In this document: positions 36,901 through 44,200 of the stretch, in pieces | Layout of the letters: each line of letters starts with the position of its first letter | Numbering within the stretch: the first letter of the stretch is position 1 | DNA from: Monocercomonoides exilis | Taxonomy: Eukaryota; Preaxostyla; Oxymonadida; Polymastigidae | Assembly: GCA_001643675.2 (NCBI GenBank) | Contig: LSRY02000061.1 | Coordinates: 248,001-312,000 of the forward strand | DNA: 64,000 nt | Direction: 5' to 3' | The notes under the pieces: model-generated | What the model saw: only the letters and a program-made list of their open reading frames with translations | What the model was told of the DNA's origin: nothing | Databases searched by the model: none | Position numbers and translations under genes: made by a program

Positions 36901-37056
36901 GAACGAGGGGAAAGGGTGACATTGATGTGGGTGAAGCGGGAATTGTTTGGGCATTTCCCAGGAGAAGCAGCGGTGATGACGATGACGGATGCAATTTTAT
37001 ATGAGGAGAGCAAAGATAACATCTCGAGCTGCGAGAGTCTTGTGGAATATTTTTAA
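24940..37056 (+). CDS. Giant beta-helix surface protein with transmembrane segment and pseudokinase-like tail
   Basis: One uninterrupted exon encodes 4,038 aa. Residues 1-24 form a signal peptide with a hydrophobic core (LISFAIAVLFV). The ectodomain (about 25-3600) is made of short strands typical of right-handed parallel beta-helices. After a 570-residue N-terminal part come eight modules of about 315-394 aa. Each begins near C-G-x4-P-C (Ala-Cys in the fourth) and ends with G-[KNR]-G-G-G-[IVM] followed by a strand and an F-x-x-N/C-like motif, reminiscent of Pmp-type repeats. Many N-x-S/T sites are present. A membrane helix lies at about 3603-3630, followed by an RWRR stop-transfer. The cytoplasmic part holds the C-terminal lobe of a kinase fold, with WKAPELLNG (about 3914) and FSIGMMLWECLTLKVPFGEY. 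No glycine loop, VAIK lysine, HRD or DFG was found, so it is probably catalytically dead. Role inferred: surface receptor or adhesin. Confidence 0.85.
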   Translation: MMRSSRCSLISFAIAVLFVREMDAVIVSKENEDLLLKDELITDSSKEKGRYTEIKNNYKSEFSNYRKQRGKSYGGNKNQEIGKKANLKNGFNEMIDCFICEGLIECSTLNSHFVVLNSTLEACCVLFVQKTWNGMVEMRGNSVLKMKSVLIDFDSQSEVSAFVARGGEIYFENISASPTGLSRPIQAFVDNAQDGDESTLKVSFVKSTLRQISIAFSSSCLVQGSAGNVNIHECYFMNVSQCMKQKRKVTLPQSQMKWVKCEVENSELVGCDNPQYGAVIVPTEETLKMKNSSFERCTITHTPANGSRNSYSSGDVVASSIVFSDLTSQTEVGLAIYAEKTATLTIDSCVFRNISTFATEGNSYGAAVYHEGNGYHKSRGCNYTNCSSKYASGALKLASYGDQQIQSCNVVGCSSMHYSGIFLYFVTNYSIFTNSLVRECTASNYGAGAGVYVRNNKAIFSECKFSSCVSNFYCGTLSFVWGEEGSSIGFVCIHYCLFDNNTVKMEDGGCDIGSWNGSYYINKVVKESFISSFSLSTQSVRVMIGGINHTEWLPNPPIEDLFVHVSSVLGDDSRSGCGCEVIPCQTIGKGVLQRKDGQWLIVSEGAYSHDCLPVLDMNVNMNGGNVETSTLISCGTGNGKALFEVTTGTLAIEHFTVVHSSSESDPGSSVAGMSGNGKMELSDCEARSKEEDSVPFTKSMIVVEQGLATFRFVGFRNFRSTKQLISFSSPTVISVEAVEFHSITRTIGDGAVLEVNVKSGEELSLNNISFDKCKSCGGNGGGVWVELERGGMFEMGNTSDVSKGVRMRECEAMVNESTGKGGCGGGAYINVGDGADSFVLKRIQFVGCIAAKGKSLFVNAEQLSGLINRNSIGFDLVQSDLEELRGRESSIMDEGASVPLVVFLWTNTTSFGHVGGEDGVDFSRCGFEEAPCSSIKHAIKVWFSEKNRFIKIHSPFVLSEELSVNSYEWNITGSEPETQVEVESSGNGEQEGVVETSVKAWIGDLSVCVGDGMGVYQAVVVCRSGVLSMSKCGMKGSVGVVGLSFVKVVGGQVEISEMGISAIEFGEASTLVAEGGSRSKSSNDGSCCLKVNDSVFEQIRMRDGSVVRCGDGVDVNVKNCTFTSVSRTSGSGGSVCVEDGQSTRETAVVVSESEFEESVVEEDGAGGGGIWGRVTATRKVEIGFCTLKGCRAPSGEKRGYGGGMYLDVVEASAPFVVAAPQFTGENPNAAKEGNNLFVVSPNLIVSMSNSTLPFAVEMEGIELDSMRGFNGSDRSESIPLILYFKEVGSKIYVSGEGGKDIAVCGFDEYPCKSADYCLMRLGSKEEKQVVVKGSVTMGREIDLSDVDIRGEGERRAEMDVIGVVERVSGKMMRSQGVTRIRKLDIKLPAQLGNGTNAVFYSWTAGGELRIEDCWMGMKSGEAEEIEYNLICTEGNVLSLNWVRIEHMKSSQPLFSLSLIPIAAEEERGNNRSIEIRNSSFTSVTIPANDCVALFGSRIEVGLEMEECNISDVVSEGSGEGGAMKFVVEGLGWVEVMKCMIDGCKAETTAFGKGGGIYVECGRGFPVSFSEIVFERCDAYCGKNIFAKGYKLWSDIEKSKLNVEIPLEKERLNEFVGYDEEESVLVPLAVFVAMLEGKGYVGGESGIDYPMCGNEWFACKTIGYMGEWRFRGEKANVLLQNTFSFRDRIVLDEQSFEICAQNEGGEVRVEGGGGGGEGSGLIEIRSNVQLEKMALVLPSVFEPVARECLFLSKSASLTLEEMEMKMEASVQGCRYWIVKSVGGSVKVRGMVIRRAEFTGAGVIEMSGAEVLGNVNGLVMEEIKMKGVGGLVVMKGGAKVEVMNSSVKEATFENHCGMYLERGSGLVMTECNMSGVKREGGDGGGVAGVVGSGQRVEMKGCVLKTMGCSSSGSGGGSVKMVVEKGGEFVFDSNEVRESKVPALEGNGGGVHLTLEDKDQRYSMKGLILEENDAKYGKDVYLVCPSPREMVDPLLWSGSASKEEEERRKWVVDPGDERMNMTLLRFLFPLDEDIIYVDEELGREVEGCGSSVNPCNELGYGYGKLGDAKTILHIQNKAKLVSLIERADAKLTIRGEELKSELIVEEAGRVVLKSGTQSTWLTFQNIMFTLYGSGEEHDDVIVGNVGRVWIVGCEFGSKNGTQAECSRWIVCGGGSSVQIENSTVGAIEFVGRGGLCKITSGSVVMVGCFVEDVKGKENSMILCQEGANVCVNETTITGCEMGSGGLIEAKNASTVEILEGTKFEGCSSDSGDGACIHCEVGGRRRVAIKNAGFKRCIVNERCGRGGGIYLRLKDDVESDIELSGLEFRENIAFAGRDVFVECEELNKSVKAERLQIEMFDADGRQIAFMEGTDNGAFNGFVADLGLFLFEYCSGTVAVCSQTGIDIAGCGRAEMPCNTFWSGFQHVNWSASGMKQMVLEGTMSVRDTFCVSLLRIVSSSDEKNCIIHFEADLEAVEGDEVFLASADASFSGISFVIPSAFAPERVCLVLLDPEAASFAEFSFKNCTFQCVESVKGNLAIGYCLIEAKGGMVGIENCTFGNFLFSTPPLVFLSAATIDGCTFESMETSNSKQGGAIKVNFGAIDQLIVKKTKLIGCVCSVEEGKGGGMYVDCAESTADEPFVFENMIFEKNKAFAGENVFVVSSCLNSTVTEHSFLFSYEQTSTNGKEFMGSDDQFVDTDLLRFLVLYKSSAIHVSSSGADVKRCGSEAEPCQSFWSGMSHIERNESGMEIAISGETTVADEYDVSMLRIGSYGSDAGEQLKGKVIIVGKQSGRTGGYFVNRERLEVELIHFVIRAQFDSFSNCVIVNEEGRLEVKKCGVEMRDVNGDVAGCSFVEMRKGELNVEGLEMEASVIEKGVFVIFEECRCKCEGLSLLATEIRRGCLFEIADGLGRANERGKLELNDSSLSTISRGDNGGSVIHVGATGGGAGAENVNGVDVEVSGCEFVDCKAEASIGGGVMFVWLREGGALRVRDTTMMRCSCSSQGRGGGVYIGTDLGGKLEFVFERMVLKGNTAGVGNDIYVRCVNISQQINETQFRFSLRESDYSRRNAIFGCDATDHVLDTDLMDFITIYESDMIVVSSLDEKKGKDIRQCGTAKLPCVSVGYGVQHLTNELMSVMLVDEVSVIEGEVSLKNMTLESRSKSTARVEVVNGMEQTRECVIEVTEYVVLSLVRFEFGERMLNGYSVFISVVNDSVSVENCVFGILESSATLCVVSFCLIHITAGEGFIGGCSICGLSFSEAIFEMEHSSFTISSCDFTEMECRKNVVRQCEGNLAVRNSSISKMDEEETCEAGVSCSSVSSVQMESCTIRGRSVENEKGSVVTLVKCGNVKIDSCTFLGSTTVSEKENGFNGDADICSWNGSIVSFENCEVLMKDTTITNSSEGGITMNGGSVIIEAGNFSNNNPSIEGYSSLRRNIICSDSGTSNMMSLKGGDGVKDNSSLWILNEGCTLGGIVSERDSSFFIPVLESVEAKEETDRMKLTFKGLLLIPCNLSFSITKRKGEEKEIEKHDFDTNGFLSEREIEGSVTKDLISSCGDEIEVSVHILFGNAESPSSTHSFILKNTSETKQKDDERISEGGKEGKSSWALIVIVIFAVLFLVVLVASIVATIRWRRAKEEAQKYKEIVNDNIRKDPKAFEMVTMEMSPEEQWRRAEREAEKKNDERMKKRIYDTNMEHSESSEHLLSESGSTEYILGRDSDKIPEWALEKVEEEETRKRTPSPSISSTSTTDTSDTNTTFVRGEDLCPTTSSMSNLVDAMACSSPHEKLIVDLRDSLFMLLHGRNEKKEMAIGTLQEREMTAAQILFWVANLALHSFDEMNNPLQSLSNLSPHIVLFSEHMVICIALHSDCSSSDSDSSSISSSTVVTSTSDDGDERDSLPSSAFEDEEDNRNECLRWKAPELLNGTKKHATKKTVVFSIGMMLWECLTLKVPFGEYEAEVAGQKIVNGERPCGGESEASGMHEMVKGCRRAERGERVTLMWVKRELFGHFPGEAAVMTMTDAILYEESKDNISSCESLVEYF
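26668..35300 (+). repeat. Eight tandem CGxxxxPC beta-helix modules (protein-level repeat)
   Basis: The first Cys codon of each signature lies at 26668, 27712, 28849, 29890, 31072, 32155, 33100 and 34267. Spacings are 348, 379, 347, 394, 361, 315 and 389 codons. The signature octets are CGCEVIPC, CGFEEAPC, CGFDEYPC, CGNEWFAC, CGSSVNPC, CGRAEMPC, CGSEAEPC and CGTAKLPC. Modules 2-8 are preceded by a GGGxY-type strand and a conserved block ending in an aliphatic-rich strand (for example VPLVVFLW). The DNA has diverged, so the duplications are old. The right boundary is approximate. Confidence 0.8.
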
Positions 37057-38200
37057 AGAAGCAGATGAGGAAATATCCAGAAAAGGAATTCAAAACAAAT
37101 TGTGAATCTGCTTCTGAAAGATAGAAAATTCGAAAACAATGCAGGCGAAAGAAAATTAAAAGGGAACAATCTTTTTTTCTTTGGAGATAATGGACAGCAT
37201 GAGAATGGATTGAAATGTGCACTTATGCTCACTGGGAAAAATAATTGAAAATTTTGTCTTTTTCTGTTTTGCTTGTTAAAAATTTGAGGCAGTTAATTTT
37301 AATAAAATGGTGATGGATTTTGAAAAGGAGCGTTGGATTCAATGAAGAGTTTGATGAAATTGCGAAATGATTGAATTTTCTTTTTCAAGTAATGTTTGTA
37401 TTTTTTTAGTGAAAATACTCTTTCAATGAGAGAGTGTTGCGTTGATGGATGCAATGAACAATAAAAAAGAATATATTTTTAAGTGCTTTTGGCAAAAGGA
37501 TCGTTTGAGTGAAATGTGGAGTTTTTTGTTTTGTTGCACAAAGTTTTTGAATGTATTCAAAATACCAATTGATTTCACATGTTTATTTCGCATTTCAATT
37601 CGTTTATGTACAAAGTGTTTTGTTATTTAGATATTAACTTACGCTTTGCTTTTTCTTTATGTATTTTAATATGTATTTATATTTATATTTTAATATGTAT
37701 TTATATTTATGTTTTTGTTCATATAGAAAGAGAAATTGATTTTGTAATTAGGATGCAAATTTATTTTCTTCTGAAACGAATTTATTTGGGGCTAAATTTT
37801 TGCTTTTTTGACATAAATCACGATTTGTTCCAAACTTATTCTGATTTCATATCATTGCAAGTCTAACATTTTTAGCAAAACAATATAGAAAAAAATTATT
37901 GAATTACGAAAAGTTCTCAAAAATGTTGCGTGAGATAAAATTTAGAAATTAAAAACAAAATTACATACAATGTCTTATTGCCAAAAATTACATGACAAAA
38001 ATTGAATGATCTTTTCAAAAAAGAATCTTTGAAAAACCACTTGTATATTTTATTTAATTATTTGAACTTGCAACCTTTGAAGAAAAATAAATTAAATTAC
38101 AAACAAATTTTTAAAAAATGAAATTACATTTTTTGTTATTTTTAACACACAAAGATATCGTTCATTTATATCTTTGAATGAGCAAACATTGCTTTGTTCA
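37057..38200. other. Convergent intergenic spacer
   Basis: About 1.1 kb of AT-rich DNA between the 3' ends of the surface-protein gene (+) and the SPAG17 homologue (-). Short open frames here have AT-rich, low-information translations and are not supported as genes. One AATAAA lies near 37301, and a short tandem repeat is listed separately. Confidence 0.65.
37662..37709. repeat. 24-bp tandem repeat, two copies
   Basis: The unit TATTTTAATATGTATTTATA plus four more bases occurs twice, head to tail, without mismatch (37662-37685 and 37686-37709). It lies in the convergent spacer and is pure AT except for one G per unit. Confidence 0.8.
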
Positions 38201-41200
38201 TTAGTTTTCTTCTTCTTTTTCAAAATAATCATTTTCAGTCATCCCAAGAATCAAAACACCTTCGCTGAGAATGCAATCTTGAATACTTCGTTTTGGATAA
38301 ATTTCAGCCGAGATAGGAATCGTTAGTATATTTTTTGGAGTTGTAATTCGCACAATGTCACTAACTTTTATGAAAGTCTGCTCCGTGACGAGAGTGGCAG
38401 ATCCATTTACGAACTCTGATCTAAAAGAAGAGCTTGAAAAGCTCGAACTATTTGAATGAGACATAGGCATCAAAGCATTCTTACAAGCAATAGAACTATT
38501 GCATTCTACAGTGAGTTCCACAGTCAATCCTGGAGCAACCAATTGCGGAATACACACAATATGAAAACATGACTTGCTTATTTCAAGTGGCTGAACAAAA
38601 AACCGTTCACTATCTTCTCCGCAATTTTTGATGGCACCTTTCATTGAAAATATTCCATTTCCGCTCAACTCTCCGAAATGCAACACGTTTGGTACGCCAA
38701 CAAAACCTCGTTCAGCCTTTGCTTTCAAAACTGCTGATCCGGTAGAAGATGTTCTTATATCACGTGAAATAAGTCCATCGACACAAAGCCATTCACAATT
38801 TGGCTCGCTTTTTGCCTGCATTGCAGAAAATGGTGAAATAAGTCCTTCCTTTCTTGAATATTTGCTTCTCGGACTGCTTAATCTTTTACTTCTATCTGTA
38901 ACAGAGCCTTCAGGATATCTTGCTCTTGCATTTCCTTCTTTGCTATTGAATGTTCTCTGCGAATCAAATTCATTCTCCATCTGTAACTGCTCAATCTGCT
39001 GCTGTGCGCGGAGTGTCATCAACACCTTTTCAACACGAGAAGATGAAGGAGTGAACGGTTTCTGCAGCCTTGAAATTGTTTGAGATTCTTCTAATTTCAC
39101 CTTATTAAAAGGCTCTTCATCCATAACTGTAGATGAAGCAGCGTAATTTGTTGTGGAACGAAATGTTTGCGGAGAATACGGTATCTTTTTGGATTTGGAT
39201 GCTGCTGTTGGACTAAATAAAGATTTTGAACTGAACGATAAGCCTCTGGAAGAAGTGGGAGAGACTGTTGCAAGATTCATATTATTTGATACAGTATCAA
39301 CATTTCTTAATGATCGACTATCCCTTGTGAAAGTAAAAGATGCAGCCGAGCCAGCAGTTGAAGATCTTTGAAGATAATTCGAGCGTCCAGCGGAAGCTGC
39401 TCTCGATTGCGCAGAAAAAGTACCTTGATTTACATATCCTGAACTGCGCGGAGTTGAAAGTAGTTTATTTTCATTCATGACAGAAGAAATCTGCTGTCTA
39501 TATTGATGAAACGGAGAAAGAGAAAATGATAAAGCATTAGATGCAGTTCCAGGTTTTAAACTTAAATCTTTCATGCTTGTGCCACTTGGTCTGAATGAAG
39601 AATCTGAAGAAAAAGGCCTCGCCTGCGGTTGCAATGATAAAGTTGAATCGCGAGGTGTTAAAGAGATATCTGCAGAGTGCACATTTGCCATCGACAATTC
39701 TCGCAGTTCTTCTTCAATGCGAGCTCTTTCCACAACAGACGTACTTAGAACCTTCCCAGAATTATCAGCCAAATTTTCACTATCCACCGTGTTTCGTCTT
39801 GTCGATGCTCTGTCGGAGATGCTATCTCCATCATTTTCCACTTCGTCTTCTATTCTCCCTTTCATACTCTTTTGAAGTTGCTGAGAAGATTGTTTGGATT
39901 TCACAGAACTAATCGATCCGCTGAATGACGAAGCATGCTTTGCAGAGTGCGAATAAAATCCGCTTGATCCAAAAGGAATTGATGAAGATGAAGAAGTTGA
40001 GTGAGCTGTACCTCTGGCTTGTTGATGAGATAAAGTTGCCCTCTGTCCTGAAGATTGTGATTGTGAAAAATTCGAGTGATTTGATTGGAGTGAAGGTGAA
40101 GATGAAGGCGAAGGGGATTTTTCTTTTTGCTTTTCTTTCTGGAATTCTATCCCTTCACAAGAATGGAAAAATGAAATGTGCCTACCATTTCCAGGCCGCT
40201 CGTAGAGTAAAGCTTCGTCAGTTTTCGTTTTTCCATCTTCCTCTTCTTTTACAGCTTTCATCATGTTTGTCTCAGCCTGCTTTCTTCTTTTTTCAACAAC
40301 CTGTTGATGAAATAGCACTTGAGATGACACAGTGCCGCTTGTCTTCTTCAACACACCGTTTGTCTCGCGTGTCACAATCCCAGCTTTTCCCTTCATTCCT
40401 CTTGATGTTGCTTCACGCTTCCCATTACTCGCTTCTATTGGTATTGCCTGTTCCATTGGCATACCTGGCCTGGGTAAGCCGGCCATTCCGCTGAAAGAAC
40501 CGTATCCGTCAACAGCAATCTGTGCAAATGCAGCGCTTGAGGAAACAGCCGCATCAGTTAATATCTCATTGAACACTGAGAAAACTCTCAATGAAGGATC
40601 AATAAATCTTCCAAAGCTTTCCTTTCTCATTCGTTCTCGCTCTTTCCTTAGAACTGCTACGCTTCTGGTTGCAATCTTCTCCAATTGACTTTTTGACGAA
40701 GCAGATGAAGAATAGGAAGACAGGCTAACACCTTTCCATCCTCCTGTCGTAGGGCCATTTAGCCAGCTACCAAAACGAGAGAAGAAAGAAGCAGAAGGAA
40801 CAGAGCGAGGAGAGGATGCAGCAACAAACACAGATGAAAAAGATGGACGAATAGTGGACGAGAAGAAAGGTTGGTTAGATAGAGAAGCAACACCAGTTCC
40901 ACAAATTCCTAATGACGTGGCTGTGATGTTTCCAGATGGGATTACATTACGCGATCGGAATCCGCTGCCCAATAACTGAACGATAACCCATTCCTGTACT
41001 GCCACCTCTTCATCAAGTCTTCTTAAAACGGGATCGCTGTGGAAAAGCGTTGTTATGGCTTCACTGAAATACGGATCATTTCTTATTGCGTGAGGAGTTA
41101 GGGATAATGAACTTAGCTGCGAAGATAGAGCCGATAGATCAAACGAGCCAACTGACCCGCTGCTGCTCCCAGTTGAAGACCGGAATGAGAGCTGGGAATT

Positions 41201-44200
41201 GCGTACTCCTCGTTGAGAAGACATCGAAGAGCGATACGAAGAAAGACCCGAACTTACCGCGTTGGAAAGAGATTCCTTTGCCCCATCACCGCTTCCATTT
41301 CCTTTAACCTCAGAGTCATCTTCATCATCTTTTCCACGTTGTGCCACAATATTCAGAAGAGAAAGAATGTGCTGTTGAAGAGTAGCTTTTGTTCTCGAAT
41401 GAAGAACTGTTCCAACGATCCACTCGACAGAACGCGCAAAGGCACTCCAAGCAGATTCTAGCGCACGAGCGAGAGCAATCTGCATTTTGCTTAGCATTTT
41501 TTCAGAGCGAACGTCGAGAAGGTAGTTACACAACGTGAGATACTCATAAATAAGAAGTTGAAGAAGGGGAGAAGGAGCAGGATGTTGGATAAACTGGCGA
41601 TAGAACGTGAGCGACGGTGGAACACTCTGACCGTTGCATGAGCAAGATGACGACGAGTTTGACGCTTGGGAAGATTGATGAGATGCAGAATAATAAAGAT
41701 TGTTATTGGACTGCGAAGATGTTGATGCAACAGAATCTATCAAACTATTCACAACTGCTGATTCAAACGGATCGTTCTGAGGCGATTGGCTTCCAAATCT
41801 ATCTCCGAATCGTTGGCGATCTAACAGTTGAGGAGATCGACTTCTTGGTGAGAGCGGAACATCAGTTGTTAAGACAGAAGATATGCTTGAGCTAGAAGTG
41901 AATGAGGACGTACTTGGCTGAGATGAGACTTGTGATGGAGCAACAGGAGAATGAATGAGAGGAGGAATGGGAGAAGTTCCATCGACAATACTTGTAAGTT
42001 TCGAGTGAGAGAGACTCATCTGCTTCAGATACAAAGGAAGATATTCTCCTCTGATTGTTCTTGGCTCATAGCGGAGAAGATCAGGATGATAGGCACACCA
42101 GGGCGGTCTGAGAGAGGCAGAAGAAGGAGGCTGAACGTTCAGAACAGAAGGGTTCTGAGACTGCTGCACAGAAGACGACGAAGACGATTTTGATGAAGAA
42201 GAAGACGAAAGAGAAGCGTCTTTGGACAATGCGCTCATTCCCAGTGGAGTCGGTGCTGGACCGATGGAAGATAAACAAGCGGTTCCGCCGGCTGATCCTT
42301 CTTGGAGACTCAAAGCACGCCCGTCGAACATTGCCATGTTTGGCGTGTTGAATCCAACAGGAAGCGGAAGATCGACTGCTTGAACAGGAGAAAATGTTGA
42401 AGAGGCTGCTTGTCTTTCGTTTTTCTCTTTTTCTGACTCTCTTCCCATTGATGATGCAGGAACTTTGCTTCCTCCAAGATGAGATGAATGGTGGATTGGA
42501 TGAGCAGAGGACGAAGTCGACAAAGAAGATGCACCAAATAAAGCTCCAGAAAACGAAGGAGATCGAGCGTGAATCGCAGCTGGAGGAGGAGAATTGAATC
42601 CGATGCCGGCATCAGACAGAACCACTCCACGAGGAGAAGGCATTGCACTGTGCAATGGTGAAGACAGAGAAGGAGAAGAAGGAACTATGAGAGAAGACGG
42701 TGCATGAGACTGCAATGGAAGAAGAGATGGCGAATCAGACATCATCTGGCTGCCTTGGTTTGATAAAGAAGAAGAGTTCTGATTGGAAGTTGATGAAGCA
42801 GAGGAGGAGGAAGAAGAATATGGAGAAAGTGCAGAATTTGATCCGAACTGTTTTGCCAAGAATCGCACAGGTCTGCAAGAACAAGAGTAGCTGTCCGGTC
42901 TGCAACAACATGGAATAACAGAAGTGTGAAGGAATGAGACCGAAGGAGGAAGAAGATCAATATCATTAGAAAATGCTTGACTTGCCTGAGAAGCAGAAGA
43001 TGATGAAGGAGACTGATTGGATGCTGTTTGTGTGCTTGAATTGTGCGTGTCATGAACAGATGATGTCAGACTCTGATTGGATGTAACAATCGGGGTGCAA
43101 AAGACTATTGCTTGTGGTGGTGCTGGGGTCTGCTCAATAACAAATGCATTTGGATGAAGCACAATAGGCTGCGACTTTGATGGTTGACGAACGAGGTTTG
43201 AGGCACCATTGCTTTCAGAACTTACTGATGCTCCAGAAAGACCAGAAGTTGTGACCTCTTGTGAATTATGCTTCAAAGTTGAAGTTTCAGATGCATGTTT
43301 TGTTTGTCCATACGATGCCGATTTTCTCAGTGCTGCATCTTTAGCTTTATCATTGCTCTTTTCGTGATCGATCCGTTCCTCGTCTTTCTGTTTGAACAAA
43401 GAGGAAGATGAGGTAGCTGCCGTATCAGCACGAACTTCAGCATTAGCTTTCCTCTTTCGCGCAGTCATCTGAAGAAAGCCAGCAAATGGCTGTCTGTAAG
43501 GATCAGTTGTGCATAAATACGATGCGGGCACACGAGAAGGTGAAATGAGAGAACCCGGTGGAAGAACGGAAGAAGGCGGAATGAAGCCAATGTGACGTGA
43601 ATGCAACGAAGGAATGATAGAAAGAGTTGCCACGGCCGATGAATTGGTTGTTAATGACGACAGAGGAGGAGGTGTGGATGTGGTTGGAGTGGCTGACGAG
43701 GAAGTATTTGCAGTGGAAGTAGGTGTGAGAGATGCATTGGAGGATTGCGTTGGCGAATCAGAAGGCGGTGGAGTGACTGCACGTGTGGAGAAGTGAGCCA
43801 AAGGAGACGAGAACAAAGAAGAAGATGAGTTTGTTCCATTTCCTGTAATGTGAGATGATGTGCTTGAAGAAGAAGCAGATGATGCTGAATTTGGCATAAA
43901 TATCTCTTTCACATTGTTCCACAATCCATTTCGAGGAGAAGATTGACTCTGTTCTTCGACACTCTCTGCAGGTGGAACAAGAAGCTGCTGCCCAGCTGCC
44001 GAGATCACATCCTTCACAGGAAGCGCAGGAGAAATCATTTGAAGCAAGGCAGCATTCATTCCGACTGAAGAGTTGCCAGAGATGGCAGGAAGAGGATAGG
44101 CAGAGCGCATCAGAAGCTCTTGAACACGCGACGGGCGGAGCGAAGACAGATCAACAAACTGCGGGAAATCGAAGCCTGACGAAGAGCAAGTTGTGGCAAC

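Noticed and set aside
37579-37866. 95-codon plus-strand frame in the convergent spacer
   Set aside because: Its translation is an Ile/Tyr/Phe repeat produced by the AT-rich 24-bp tandem repeat, without protein-like features.
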